Notes under the pieces: generated by a model
What the model was told of the DNA's origin: nothing
The model's input: the letters and a program-made list of their open reading frames with translations, nothing else
The model's database searches: none
Translations under genes and position numbers: made by a program
Origin: Nocardioides acrostichi
GTDB lineage: Bacteria; Actinomycetota; Actinomycetes; Propionibacteriales; Nocardioidaceae
Length of the DNA: 64,000 nt
Direction of reading: 5' to 3'
Assembly: GCF_015319165.1 (NCBI RefSeq)
Contig: NZ_JADIVZ010000016.1
Location: 1-64,000 of the forward strand
In this document: positions 15,962-23,947 of the stretch, piece after piece
Layout: each line of letters starts with the position of its first letter
Numbering within the stretch: the first letter of the stretch is position 1

Positions 15962-16680
15962 CGGCGCCACCACACGTCGACGGCGTAGGCGACCTCCGGC
16001 ACCGGACTGCTGCGCCGGTGCTCCGCGATCACCCGGTGCGCCACGTGCCCCGGCAGCTCGATGCGGACGACGCTCGCCAGGTCGTCGAAGGAGTCGAACG
16101 CCCAGCGGGTCATCACCGGGGAGCGATCGAACCCCTGCGCGGCCCAGAAGTCGGCCACCGTCGCGGGCGAGTGGTGATCGGGGAACCCCTCACGAAACCA
16201 CGGCCCGAAGGTGCCGCGGGTGGGGTCGTTGTCGATCACGAACGCGACGCCGCCCGGCCGCACGACGCGTTCGAGCTCGGCCAACCCCGGTTCGCAGCCG
16301 GGGCCGAAGAAGTAGGCCCAGCGAGCGTGCACGACGTCGACACTGTCGGTGGGCAGCGGTAGACGTTGGGCGAGCCCCTGGTGCACCTCGACGTGCTCCA
16401 GGCGGCGGGTTCGCCGCCGCGCCAGGGCCACCAGCTCGGGGTGCGGCTCGACGCCGACGACGTGTGCCGCCGTCCGGGAGAAGTAGGGGAGGTGGAAGCC
16501 GGTACCGCAGCCGAGGTCGAGCACGGCGGCGCCCTGCCAGTCGCGGACGCCGCGCATCGTCGTCCACACGAGACCGTCGGGGTCGAAGGCGCGGTTCTCG
16601 AGCTCGTAGGTCTCGGTGTGGTGCCAGATGTTGGGGCTCGGGCGAGCGCCCGCGAGAGGGCCGGGGCGAGCCTGGCTCAG
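15955..16680 (-). CDS. SAM-dependent class I methyltransferase
   Basis: The protein has the motif I sequence VLDLGCGTGFHLPYF, acidic loop VVGVEPHPELVALA, and post-II/III stretches VDVVHARWAYFFGPG and VVRPGGVAFVIDND, a Methyltransf_11 fold. The substrate is unknown. The start is unclear. The frame is open far upstream with no ATG before the domain. CTG at 16680, overlapping the VOC stop codon, and GTG at 16752 are both possible, and an internal GTG/ATG would cut the N-terminus. The position right behind the VOC gene suggests translational coupling. Confidence 0.72.
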   Translation of the reverse strand: MSQARPGPLAGARPSPNIWHHTETYELENRAFDPDGLVWTTMRGVRDWQGAAVLDLGCGTGFHLPYFSRTAAHVVGVEPHPELVALARRRTRRLEHVEVHQGLAQRLPLPTDSVDVVHARWAYFFGPGCEPGLAELERVVRPGGVAFVIDNDPTRGTFGPWFREGFPDHHSPATVADFWAAQGFDRSPVMTRWAFDSFDDLASVVRIELPGHVAHRVIAEHRRSSPVPEVAYAVDVWWRRY

Positions 16681-17324
16681 AGCCGCACCAGTCCGGTGGG
16701 CGTCTGCACCTGCACCGCGATGATGCCGGGCGTGCCGTGCGGGGCGACCCACTCGACCTTGATGTCCTCGAGCGGCGCCTCGACGGTCTCGCCGAGCCAC
16801 TCGCTCACACGCTGGGGGTCGCCTGCGATCTCGAGCCGGTCGAGGAAGAACCGGTCGTCGGCGCCGACACTGGGGTGCAGGTCGGGCTCGGACTCCCAGT
16901 GGATGAAGAACGGCAGCTGCGGGTCGGCGATGAGTCCGTTGACACCGATCTGCTTCCAGCGCAGCTCGACGCCGTCGGGGCGGTAGCGGCTGCCCTGCGC
17001 CGCACCGCGACCCAGTCGGGCCTCGGCCTTGCTGATGTCGCCGACCTCGACCGCCCAGCCCAGCCATCCGCCACCGAGGGCGGAGCGGGCACGGACCGCC
17101 TGACCGAACGGCGCCTTGTCGGAGGCCGGGTGATCGAGCACCTCGACGACCTCGAGGAAGGTGCGGTCGGCCAGCGGCAGCACCATGTTGCGGGTGCCGA
17201 ACCGCGGGTGCACCCCGCCGTCTTCGAAGTCACGCCCGAGCGCCTGGCCCAACCGGAGAGCCGTGCTCTCCAACCCGTCGGGGCCGGCCGCGTAGGAGAG
17301 GTGGTCCAAGCGCATGCCACTCAT
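16677..17324 (-). CDS. VOC-superfamily (glyoxalase-like) protein
   Basis: A 215-residue protein of the glyoxalase-like class (MRLDHLSYAAGPDGLE at the N-terminus, the paired half-site near GTRNMVLPLADRTFLEVVEV, then GWAVEVGDI). It resembles the uncharacterised Glyoxalase_3-type actinobacterial proteins; no metal or substrate can be assigned. The ATG at 17324 was chosen because it begins the conserved domain. An open frame extends upstream through G-rich non-coding DNA. It forms a two-gene unit with the methyltransferase. Confidence 0.75.
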   Translation of the reverse strand: MSGMRLDHLSYAAGPDGLESTALRLGQALGRDFEDGGVHPRFGTRNMVLPLADRTFLEVVEVLDHPASDKAPFGQAVRARSALGGGWLGWAVEVGDISKAEARLGRGAAQGSRYRPDGVELRWKQIGVNGLIADPQLPFFIHWESEPDLHPSVGADDRFFLDRLEIAGDPQRVSEWLGETVEAPLEDIKVEWVAPHGTPGIIAVQVQTPTGLVRL

Positions 17325-17493
17325 TGTCAGCCTTTGCCTTTCGCCCCGGCACACCGGGGGGCATCGGGTGGGGTGGGTGGGGTCGGTGGGGCGCGGCGGT
17401 GGGTGCGGCTCCTGCCGGGGACCGGCCCCGACGTGCGGTGCATCCGACCCCGCGCCGCGGCACCACCCGGACGCCGGGAGCCCGGCGGGTGGG
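17325..17493. other. Intergenic region with a strong G-quadruplex motif
   Basis: Between the VOC gene start and the end of the Cys-rich protein gene. Bases 17366-17391 on the plus strand read as G-tracts of 3-4 separated by single T residues (GGGTGGGGTGGGTGGGG, then TCGGTGGGG), which should fold as a short-loop G-quadruplex. It lies 42-67 bases upstream of the VOC ATG, in the expected promoter zone. A hairpin GCCCCGG/CCGGGG sits beside it at about 17343-17360. Confidence 0.6.
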
Positions 17494-18270
17494 TCAGTGC
17501 GGGTCGGCGGGGTGCAGGGCGAGAGCGGAGCGGCTGCGCACGTGGGCGTCACAGTGCCGCACGAGCTCGCGGTAGCCGGCCTCGCCGATCAGCGCGGTGA
17601 GCTCGTCGGCATGGGTGAGATAGACCGGCTCGGGGGCGACGTGCGCCTCGGGGTTGCCCGAGCAGTACCAGTCGAAGTCGTGTCCGCCGGGGCCCCAGCC
17701 GCGGCGTTCGTACTCGCTGATGCTGACCTCGGTGTACTCCGTGCCGTCGGGGCGCTCGACGTCGCGGAAGGTGCGGCGCAGCGGGAGCTGCCAGCAGACG
17801 TCGGGCTTGGTCTCGACGAACGAGCGACCCTCGGCGAGCGCGAGGGCGTGCAGGGCACAGCCGGCGCCGTCCGCGAAGTCGCCGGGCTTGAAGCCGGGGC
17901 GGTTCTGGAAGATGCACGCCTGCTGGCCGTCGACCTCGATCACCAGCGTCTTGCGCTCACCCTCGTCGTCGGTCTCGACCCAGTCGTCGCGCCGGAGGCG
18001 TCCGGCGGGTCGGTGCTGCCAGAGATCCGGAGTGAGCCTCTTGACCTCGCGCGCGACGCGCTTCTCGTCTTCGTCGTCGGCGAAGTGGGCGCCCAAGGTG
18101 CAGCAGCCCACATCGGGGGAGTGTGCGTAGATGCCCGCGCAGCCGGAGCCGAAGATGCAGGTGTAGGACGACGTCAGCCAGGTCAGGTCGCAGCGCAACA
18201 CCTCGGTGTCGTCGTCGGGGTTGACGAACTCCACCCAGGCCCGCGGGAAGTCGAGGGGCACTTCGGGCAC
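17494..18270 (-). CDS. Conserved Cys-rich actinobacterial protein of unknown function
   Basis: A 258-residue protein. It contains about ten Cys residues, several clustered (YTCIFGSGCAGIY near 36-48, VGCCTLG near 54-60, QQACIFQ, GAGCALH, DVCWQL, YCSGNP), suggesting an iron-sulfur or zinc site. It has no signal peptide or membrane helix. The pattern resembles the widespread YkgJ/DUF3109-like class, but I cannot place it firmly. The GTG start at 18270 is 33 bases from the divergent Ppx/GppA gene. Confidence 0.65.
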   Translation of the reverse strand: MPEVPLDFPRAWVEFVNPDDDTEVLRCDLTWLTSSYTCIFGSGCAGIYAHSPDVGCCTLGAHFADDEDEKRVAREVKRLTPDLWQHRPAGRLRRDDWVETDDEGERKTLVIEVDGQQACIFQNRPGFKPGDFADGAGCALHALALAEGRSFVETKPDVCWQLPLRRTFRDVERPDGTEYTEVSISEYERRGWGPGGHDFDWYCSGNPEAHVAPEPVYLTHADELTALIGEAGYRELVRHCDAHVRSRSALALHPADPH

Positions 18271-18303
18271 GGCGCAACCCTACGGTCGCGTACGTTGGGA
18301 CTC

Positions 18304-19266
18304 ATGCGCCTGGGCGTCCTCGACATCGGTTCCAACACCGGGCACCTGCTGGTGGTCGACGCCCACGGTGGCGCGGCTCCGCTGCCGGCACACTCGCACA
18401 AGGAGCCGCTGCGGTTGGCCGAGCACCTGGTCGACGTCGACGACGAGGACGCCGACGGTGCCCAAGACGTCAGCGACGACGGCATCGCAGCCCTCACCGA
18501 GTTCGTCGCCGACGCGGTGCACGCGGCCGAGGACAAGGGCTGCGAGGACATGCTCGCCTTCGCCACCTCCGCGGTGCGGGACGCGGCGAACTCCCAAGCC
18601 GTGCTCGACCATGTCGAGGGGCGCACCGGCGTGCGCATCTCGGTGCTCACCGGCGAGGACGAAGCGCGCCTGACCTTCCTCGCCGTCCGTCGCTGGTTCG
18701 GCTGGTCGGCCGGACGGCTGGCGGTGTTCGACATCGGCGGCGGGTCGCTGGAGATCGCGGGCGGTGCCGACGAGCTGCCGGACGTCGCGTGGTCGCTGCC
18801 GCTGGGTGCCGCGAGGCTGGCGCGCGACCACTTCGGCAACAAGAAGCCGGCGTCGGGAGACCTCAAGGAGCTGCGCAAGCAGATCCGGGCCGCCATCGCC
18901 CGCGACGCGGGCCACCTGCTGCGCGCGGGCGCCCCCGACCACGCCGCGGCGACCTCGAAGACCTTCCGGTCGCTCGCGCGCATCTGCGGCGCGGCGCCGT
19001 CGTCGGAAGGCCCGCTCGTACCGCGGGTGCTGCCACTCGACGATCTGCGCGAGTGGATCCCCAAGCTCGCCGACATGGCCGCCGACGAGCTCGGCGACCT
19101 GCCCGGCGTCTCGACCAGCCGCACCCACCAGATCGTGCCCGGCGCGCTCGTCGCCGAGGCCTGTATGGACATCTTCGACCTGCCCGCGCTCGAGATCTGC
19201 CCCTGGGCGCTGCGCGAGGGACTCATCCTCGAGCGGCTCGACCAGCTCCGCGCGCTCGCCGAGTGA
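18304..19266 (+). CDS. Ppx/GppA-family phosphatase
   Basis: A 320-residue ASKHA-fold enzyme, a candidate exopolyphosphatase or pppGpp phosphohydrolase. Phosphate-1 motif VLDIGSNTGHLLVVD is at residues 5-19, the second glycine loop VFDIGGGSLEI near 142-152, and the conserved LTGEDEARLTF near 117-127. It lacks the C-terminal HD domain of E. coli Ppx, like the short Ppx1/Ppx2 proteins of mycobacteria (Rv0496 type). It overlaps the next gene by 4 bases, so phosphate metabolism may be coordinated with that isomerase-like protein. Confidence 0.9.
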   Translation: MRLGVLDIGSNTGHLLVVDAHGGAAPLPAHSHKEPLRLAEHLVDVDDEDADGAQDVSDDGIAALTEFVADAVHAAEDKGCEDMLAFATSAVRDAANSQAVLDHVEGRTGVRISVLTGEDEARLTFLAVRRWFGWSAGRLAVFDIGGGSLEIAGGADELPDVAWSLPLGAARLARDHFGNKKPASGDLKELRKQIRAAIARDAGHLLRAGAPDHAAATSKTFRSLARICGAAPSSEGPLVPRVLPLDDLREWIPKLADMAADELGDLPGVSTSRTHQIVPGALVAEACMDIFDLPALEICPWALREGLILERLDQLRALAE

Positions 19267-20066
19267 GCGTGCGCACCCCCCGCGTCGGACTCTCCACCAG
19301 CTCGGTCTACCCCGAGTCGACGGCACACGCCTTCAAGTGGGCCGCCCTGCTCGGCTACGACACCGTCGAGGTGATGGTCGGCATCGACGCGCTGAGTCAG
19401 GACAAGTCGGCCGTGCGCAAGCTCGCGGAGCACTACGGCGTGCCGATCGGGTCGGTGCACGCACCCTGCCTGCTCTTCACCCAGCGGGTGTGGGGGACCG
19501 AGCCCTGGGGCAAGCTCGTGCGCTCGGCCGAGATGGCGCACGAGGTGGGCGCCGACACCGTGGTGGTGCACCCACCGTTCCGCTGGCAGAAGGAGTACGC
19601 CGCGGGGTTCGTCGACGGCATCGCCGCGATCGAGCAGTCCTCGGGGCTCGCGTTCGCGGTGGAGAACATGTACCCGTGGCGGGCCGGTCCGAGCCGCGGC
19701 GTCGAGATGTACCTGCCCGGGCGCGACCCCTCCGAGGAGCCGTACGCGCACACCACCATCGACCTCTCCCACGCCGCGATCGCGGGTCAAGACGTCGTGG
19801 AGATGGCGCAGCGCCTCGGCCCGCGGCTGCGGCACGTGCACCTCACCGACGGCACCGGCTCGGCCAAGGACGAGCACCTCGTGCCCGGTCGGGGCGTCAT
19901 GAACGCCGCCGACTTCTGCCGCCACCTGGCGTCGTCCGGGTTCACCGGAGACGTGGTGCTGGAGATCAACACCCGGCGCTGCGGCACCTCGGCCGAGCGT
20001 CAGGTCGACCTGGAGGAGTCGCTTGCCTTCGCCCGCGAGCACCTCGCCGTCGAGACCCATCCGTAG
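19263..20066 (+). CDS. Sugar phosphate isomerase/epimerase family protein (TIM barrel)
   Basis: A 267-residue xylose-isomerase-like TIM barrel (AP endonuclease 2 family). Likely metal-ligand segments include SVHAPCLLF, DTVVVHPPF, AVENMYPW, TIDLSHAAIAG, RHVHLTDG and VVLEINTR. The substrate is unknown. The GTG at 19263 overlaps the Ppx/GppA stop (GTGA). Orthologues sit between ppx and proline genes in mycobacteria (Rv0497/Rv0498 area), so the neighbourhood is conserved. Confidence 0.82.
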   Translation: MSVRTPRVGLSTSSVYPESTAHAFKWAALLGYDTVEVMVGIDALSQDKSAVRKLAEHYGVPIGSVHAPCLLFTQRVWGTEPWGKLVRSAEMAHEVGADTVVVHPPFRWQKEYAAGFVDGIAAIEQSSGLAFAVENMYPWRAGPSRGVEMYLPGRDPSEEPYAHTTIDLSHAAIAGQDVVEMAQRLGPRLRHVHLTDGTGSAKDEHLVPGRGVMNAADFCRHLASSGFTGDVVLEINTRRCGTSAERQVDLEESLAFAREHLAVETHP

Positions 20067-20076
20067 GGTGATCGGC

Positions 20077-21012
20077 ATGTCCCTCCTGCGTCAGCCCCTG
20101 CTCCTGCTCGCCCGCAGCGGCGGTGTGAAGAAGGTCGTCGAGACGATGCCGGTCAGCGCCGGCATCGTGCGCAGCTACGTGCCCGGCGAGACCACGACGG
20201 ACGCCGTGCGCGCCGCCGGTGAGCTCGTCGCCGACGGCCTGCACGTGACGCTCGACCACCTCGGCGAGGACACCTCCGACCGCGGCGACGCCGAGCGCAC
20301 CGTCGAGGCCTACCTCGACGCGCTCACCGCGCTGGGGCACGCCGGCCTGACCCACGGCGCCGAGGTGTCGGTGAAGCTGTCGGCAGTCGGGCAGTACGTG
20401 GGTGAGAGTGGCGAGCAGCTGGCGCTGGAGAACGCACGTCGCATCTGCCGCGCCGCCCGCAACCAGGGCACCACGGTCACCCTCGACATGGAGGACCACA
20501 CCACCACCGACTCCACGCTCGGCATCCTGCGTGAGCTGCGCCAGGACTTCCCGGAGACCGGTGCCGTGCTCCAGTCCTACCTGCGCCGCACCGAGGAGGA
20601 CTGTCACCAGCTCGCCTACGAGGGGTCGCGGGTGCGACTGTGCAAGGGCGCCTACGCCGAACCGGCGTCCGTGGCCTTCGAGGAGCGGCTCGAGGTCGAC
20701 AAGTCCTACGTGCGCTGCCTCAAGGTGCTCATGAGCGGCCAGGGCTACCCGATGGTGGCCAGCCACGACCCGCGCATGGTCGCCATCGCCGGCACCCTCG
20801 CCGCGCGCAACGGCCGCGAGCCGGGCAGTTACGAGTACCAGATGCTCTACGGCATCCGGCCCGAGGAGCAGCGCCGGCTGGCGGAATCCGGGGAGACCGT
20901 GCGGGTCTACGTGCCCTACGGTTCCGAGTGGTACGGCTACCTGATGCGACGGCTGGCGGAGCGACCGCAAAACCTCTCGTTCTTCCTCACCTCGCTGATC
21001 TCGAAGAAGTAG
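20077..21012 (+). CDS. Proline dehydrogenase (PRODH)
   Basis: Oxidises proline to pyrroline-5-carboxylate with FAD and passes electrons to the quinone pool. The 311-residue monofunctional enzyme shows the PRODH barrel signatures: VSVKLSAVGQYV, VTLDMEDHTTTDSTL, RLCKGAYAEP, ATP-free PMVASHDPRMV, and the terminal VRVYVPYGSEWYGYLMRRLAERP with the conserved YxxRRxxERP. The ATG at 20077 begins the family-typical N-terminus. It is followed 10 bases later by proC, which runs the reverse step; the juxtaposition could set up a proline/P5C redox cycle. Confidence 0.93.
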   Translation: MSLLRQPLLLLARSGGVKKVVETMPVSAGIVRSYVPGETTTDAVRAAGELVADGLHVTLDHLGEDTSDRGDAERTVEAYLDALTALGHAGLTHGAEVSVKLSAVGQYVGESGEQLALENARRICRAARNQGTTVTLDMEDHTTTDSTLGILRELRQDFPETGAVLQSYLRRTEEDCHQLAYEGSRVRLCKGAYAEPASVAFEERLEVDKSYVRCLKVLMSGQGYPMVASHDPRMVAIAGTLAARNGREPGSYEYQMLYGIRPEEQRRLAESGETVRVYVPYGSEWYGYLMRRLAERPQNLSFFLTSLISKK

Positions 21013-21022
21013 GAGCCCTGGC

Positions 21023-21838
21023 ATGACGACCCCTGCGGCACAGACGGCGATCATCGGCGCCGGCGTCATGGGCGAGACGCTGCTCTCGGGCCTGGTGCGC
21101 TCCGGGCGCCGCGTCGACCGGCTGCTCGTCGGCGAGAAGCGACCCGAGCGGGCCCGCGAGCTCGAGGAGCGCTACGGCGTGGCGGTGGTGGGCAACCGCG
21201 AGGCCGCTGAGAGGGCCGACACCGTGGCCGTGGTCGTCAAGCCGCAGGACATGGGCGAGCTGCTCGACGAGATCGCCCCCGCGCTGCGCCCCGGCAAGCT
21301 GGTCGTGTCACTGGCCGCCGGCATCACCACCTCGTTCATCGAGTCGCACGTGCCCGAAGGGGTCGCGGTCGTGCGGGTCATGCCCAACACCCCCGCGCTG
21401 GTCGACGAGGGCATGGCCGGCGTCTCGCCCGGGTCGCACTGCTCCGACGCCCAGCTCGCCGAGGCCGAGGCCCTCATGCGATCGGTGGGGCGCGTCGTCC
21501 GGATCCCCGAGCGGCAGCAGGACGCCGTCACCGCGATCTCCGGCTCCGGCCCCGCCTACATCTTCTTCGTGGTCGAGTCGATGATCGAGGCCGGCGTGCA
21601 CCTCGGGCTGCCCCGCGCCACCGCCACCGACCTCGTCATCCAGACCCTCGTCGGCAGCGGCAAGATGCTCCAGGAGACCGGCACCCACCCGACAGTCCTG
21701 CGCGAGCAGGTCACCTCGCCGGGCGGCACCACCGCCTCCGCGCTGCGCGAGCTGGAGGTGCACAAGGTGCGTGCCGCCTTCCTCGCCGCCATGGAGGCCG
21801 CCCGCAACCGCTCGCGGGAGCTGGCCGAGGGGTCGTAG
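21023..21838 (+). CDS. proC: Pyrroline-5-carboxylate reductase
   Basis: Last step of proline synthesis: reduces P5C to proline with NAD(P)H. It has 271 residues. The Rossmann motif AIIGAGVMGETLLSGL is at residues 9-24, VVVKPQDMGELL near 74, VVRVMPNTPALVDEGM near 118, and the ProC signature is near 225-245 (REQVTSPGGTTASALREL). The ribosome binding site AGGAG ends 8 bases before the ATG. It probably shares a transcript with proline dehydrogenase. In M. tuberculosis this gene (Rv0500) precedes the HTH/bS22 pair; here about 6.4 kb of other genes intervene. Confidence 0.96.
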   Translation: MTTPAAQTAIIGAGVMGETLLSGLVRSGRRVDRLLVGEKRPERARELEERYGVAVVGNREAAERADTVAVVVKPQDMGELLDEIAPALRPGKLVVSLAAGITTSFIESHVPEGVAVVRVMPNTPALVDEGMAGVSPGSHCSDAQLAEAEALMRSVGRVVRIPERQQDAVTAISGSGPAYIFFVVESMIEAGVHLGLPRATATDLVIQTLVGSGKMLQETGTHPTVLREQVTSPGGTTASALRELEVHKVRAAFLAAMEAARNRSRELAEGS

Positions 21839-21843
21839 CGGCT

Positions 21844-21922
21844 GGCGAATTCACCGGACGTCCGGTGAATTCGCCCCTGGGACGACGCAATTTCACCGTC
21901 CCGGGGGCAAACTCGCCGTCCG
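21844..21922 (+). repeat. Composite palindromic element, copy 2
   Basis: Order A-B-C as in copy 1. Part A is a perfect 32-bp palindrome (21844-21875) centred on CACCGGACGTCCGGTG. Part B arms are CCCCTGGGACG (21874-21884) and CGTCCCGGGGG (21897-21907, one G-T pair). Part C is CGCCGTCCG (21914-21922). It begins 6 bases after the proC stop codon, in the convergent gap with the AbiEi-like gene. Confidence 0.92.
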
Positions 21923-21954
21923 GGCCCAGGGGTGGCGCGACGCGGGTGCCGCTC

Positions 21955-22899
21955 TCAGGCGGCTCTCGAGGCCATCGCGCGCCGGATCCGATCGACCGTC
22001 TGCGCCGGGCGGTGGACGACGTCGGCCCAGGTGATGCGGACGACGGTCCATCCGGTGACCTCGCGGATGGCGTCCTCCCGTGCCTTCTCGCGGAGCACGG
22101 CGTCGGTCGCGGACTCGCCTTCTCGTAGGTAGCGCGTGTACTTCTCCCGCCCGTCGAACTCGACCACGGTGGCGAGCTCCGGCCAGGCGAAGTCGAGCCG
22201 CCCGATCAGGCGACCCGTCTGGTCGTACACCTCGAGCTGAGTGCGAGGCAGGGGAAGCCCGTGGTCGAGGAAGAGCAGCCGCGCCAGGGTCTCGCCCACC
22301 GACTCCGAGGCTGGGTCGGCCACGTCGATGTAGCGGCGGATGGCCAGCGTCTTCGGCCAGGTGCGCATGTGCGAGAGCCGATACCGCAAGAGGGTCTTGG
22401 TCGTGTGACCCTGCTGGAGCATCCAGTCGAGAAGGCAGACGGCCGCATCGCGGTCGAGCAACCGGGCGCAATCGAGCGTAGTGCGGGTGGGGGAGGTGAT
22501 CCAATGGTCCTCCCAACAACCCAGGTCTTCGACGGTGCAGGCACCTCGATGATGCGTGACGGCGGCCTGGTGTCTGTCTCCCGTCGCGTCGAGATGGGTC
22601 AGGTGCACCTGGGTGGGCAGCGCTTGGAGAAGCGGCGCGCCGATGGCCACAGCGGCGCTGAGGTGCGAGACGGCGACGTCAGGCGCGTACTGACGAAGGA
22701 CGGCGCGAACGCGCAGCAGATGTTGCTCCTCGGCGCTCGCGGACTCCCAGATGGGCGCCGGACAGTAAGCGCCCTGCCGGATGCGAACCAGATCGCCGCG
22801 CCGCACCGAGGCGTACAACTCCTTGTCGGACCCACCCGAGGCGAGCACGTCTCTGCGAAGCACGACCGGGTCGCCGGGTGGAGAGCTCACTGGACTCAT
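21955..22899 (-). CDS. AbiEi-like N-terminal domain with DUF559/Vsr-like C-terminal nuclease domain
   Basis: A 314-residue protein. The N-terminus (about 10-65: VVLRRDVLASGGSDKELYASV, then RRGDLVRIRQGAY) resembles the winged-helix antitoxin domain of AbiEi. The C-terminal about 110 residues look like a restriction-endonuclease fold of the DUF559/Vsr type (RLDFAWPELATVVEFDGREKY, then VRITWADVV) with plausible metal ligands in DFAW, EFDGREKY. Such fusions are common in actinobacteria, often in defence-like settings, but no function has been proven. The ATG at 22899 is preceded by GGAGGAAGGTGG. No AbiEii partner gene is adjacent. It is flanked by palindromic elements on both sides. Confidence 0.72.
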   Translation of the reverse strand: MSPVSSPPGDPVVLRRDVLASGGSDKELYASVRRGDLVRIRQGAYCPAPIWESASAEEQHLLRVRAVLRQYAPDVAVSHLSAAVAIGAPLLQALPTQVHLTHLDATGDRHQAAVTHHRGACTVEDLGCWEDHWITSPTRTTLDCARLLDRDAAVCLLDWMLQQGHTTKTLLRYRLSHMRTWPKTLAIRRYIDVADPASESVGETLARLLFLDHGLPLPRTQLEVYDQTGRLIGRLDFAWPELATVVEFDGREKYTRYLREGESATDAVLREKAREDAIREVTGWTVVRITWADVVHRPAQTVDRIRRAMASRAA

Positions 22900-23022
22900 G
22901 GGACCACCTTCCTCCGCGTCAGCCCGGCGACCGCCTGCACGGCCGGATGCTTGTGGAGAAACCCTGCTCGAGCGCCCGATGTGGACGGCGAGCGCGTCGT
23001 GCACACCCCCGTCCGTGGAGCC

Positions 23023-23104
23023 GGGACGGCGATCCCGCCCCCGGGACGACGGAATTTCGTCGTCCCGGGGGCGAATTCACCGGACGTCCGGTGAATTCGC
23101 CCCC
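23023..23104 (-). repeat. Composite palindromic element, copy 3
   Basis: Order C-B-A, inverted relative to copies 1 and 2. Part C is GGGACGGCG (23023-23031). Part B is a perfect 14-bp hairpin with 8-base loop (23037-23072). Part A is a perfect 38-bp palindrome (23067-23104) with five outer G/C pairs. It lies 14 bases beyond the stop codon of the GntR-type gene and upstream of the AbiEi-like gene. Confidence 0.93.
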
Positions 23105-23118
23105 CGCCGCGGCCGCCG

Positions 23119-23826
23119 CTACTCCCCGTGCTCGGCGCGCAGGGCGTGAGCTGCCTCGTCGATGATGGCGCGCATGGCGGACTCTGCGACGTCGGGCTGG
23201 CCGAGCCTGACGGCGCGGGCGACGTCGTCGTGCAGCGCTATGGCGGCCGGGTTGGGGCGTGCCGGCATCATGCCGTGCTGAGTGCGGCCGGCGAGCACCT
23301 CCTCGACCAGCCCGTGCAGGGCACGCATCATCTCGTTGCCGCTGGCCTCGAGCAGCGTGCGGTGGAACGCGCGGTCGGCATCGAGGTAGGACCGCAGGTC
23401 GCCGGTGCGACCGTGCACCGCCATGTCCGAGGCAGCGGCCGCGAGGTCGCGGCAGTGGCCCGAGGTGGCGCGGCGCGCGGCGAGCGCCGCCGCCTCCGGC
23501 TCGATGCCACGACGCAGCTCGGAGAGTGAGAGCAGCTGGGCTGCGCGGTCGCCGCTGCGCAGCCGCCACCGGATGACGCGCGGGTCGAACACGTGCCAGG
23601 AGAGGCGCGGCTGCACCGTGATGCCGACGCGGCGCCGTGAGGCCACGAGGCCCATCGACTCCAAGACCCGGACCGCCTCGCGTGCGACGCTGCGCGACAC
23701 GTCGTAGCGCTCGCCCACGAGGTCGAGGGTCAGCACCGAGCCGGCCGGCGGATCGCCGGCGACCACAGCGGCGCCCAAGGCGTCGACGACGTCGCCGTGG
23801 CGTCCGTTCGGGCTCGTATTCGTCAC
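23119..23826 (-). CDS. GntR/FadR-family (FCD) regulator of gluconate genes
   Basis: A 235-residue repressor. It has an N-terminal winged helix (DLVGERYDVSRSVAREAVRVL near 35-55, ESMGLVASRRRVGITV) and a C-terminal FCD ligand-binding domain with likely metal ligands (DADRAFHRTLLEASGN, HDDVARAV). It is divergent from gluconokinase and permease genes across a 121-base AT-rich gap, so it very probably represses them and responds to gluconate or a gluconate phosphate. It starts at GTG 23826. A composite palindromic element follows the stop. Confidence 0.85.
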   Translation of the reverse strand: MTNTSPNGRHGDVVDALGAAVVAGDPPAGSVLTLDLVGERYDVSRSVAREAVRVLESMGLVASRRRVGITVQPRLSWHVFDPRVIRWRLRSGDRAAQLLSLSELRRGIEPEAAALAARRATSGHCRDLAAAASDMAVHGRTGDLRSYLDADRAFHRTLLEASGNEMMRALHGLVEEVLAGRTQHGMMPARPNPAAIALHDDVARAVRLGQPDVAESAMRAIIDEAAHALRAEHGE

Positions 23827-23947
23827 GGGAACACTGTCTCATCCCCAATTAAAGAAGATCTATCCGTCAATCCTCTTGTAATCGTATGCTTTTTAGGGCA
23901 GCGTGATCGCCGTCACAACCATGCCGCGATCGCGACCAGGAGCACCG
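23827..23947. promoter_or_regulatory. AT-rich divergent promoter region of the gluconate operon
   Basis: Bases 23846-23895 fall far below the genome GC level and include AATTAAAG, AGATCT and GTATGCTTTTTA. Promoters for both gntR and gntK should lie here, and so should the FCD-regulator operator, but I see no single convincing dyad. The ribosome binding site AGGAG for gntK is just before 23948. Confidence 0.5.
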
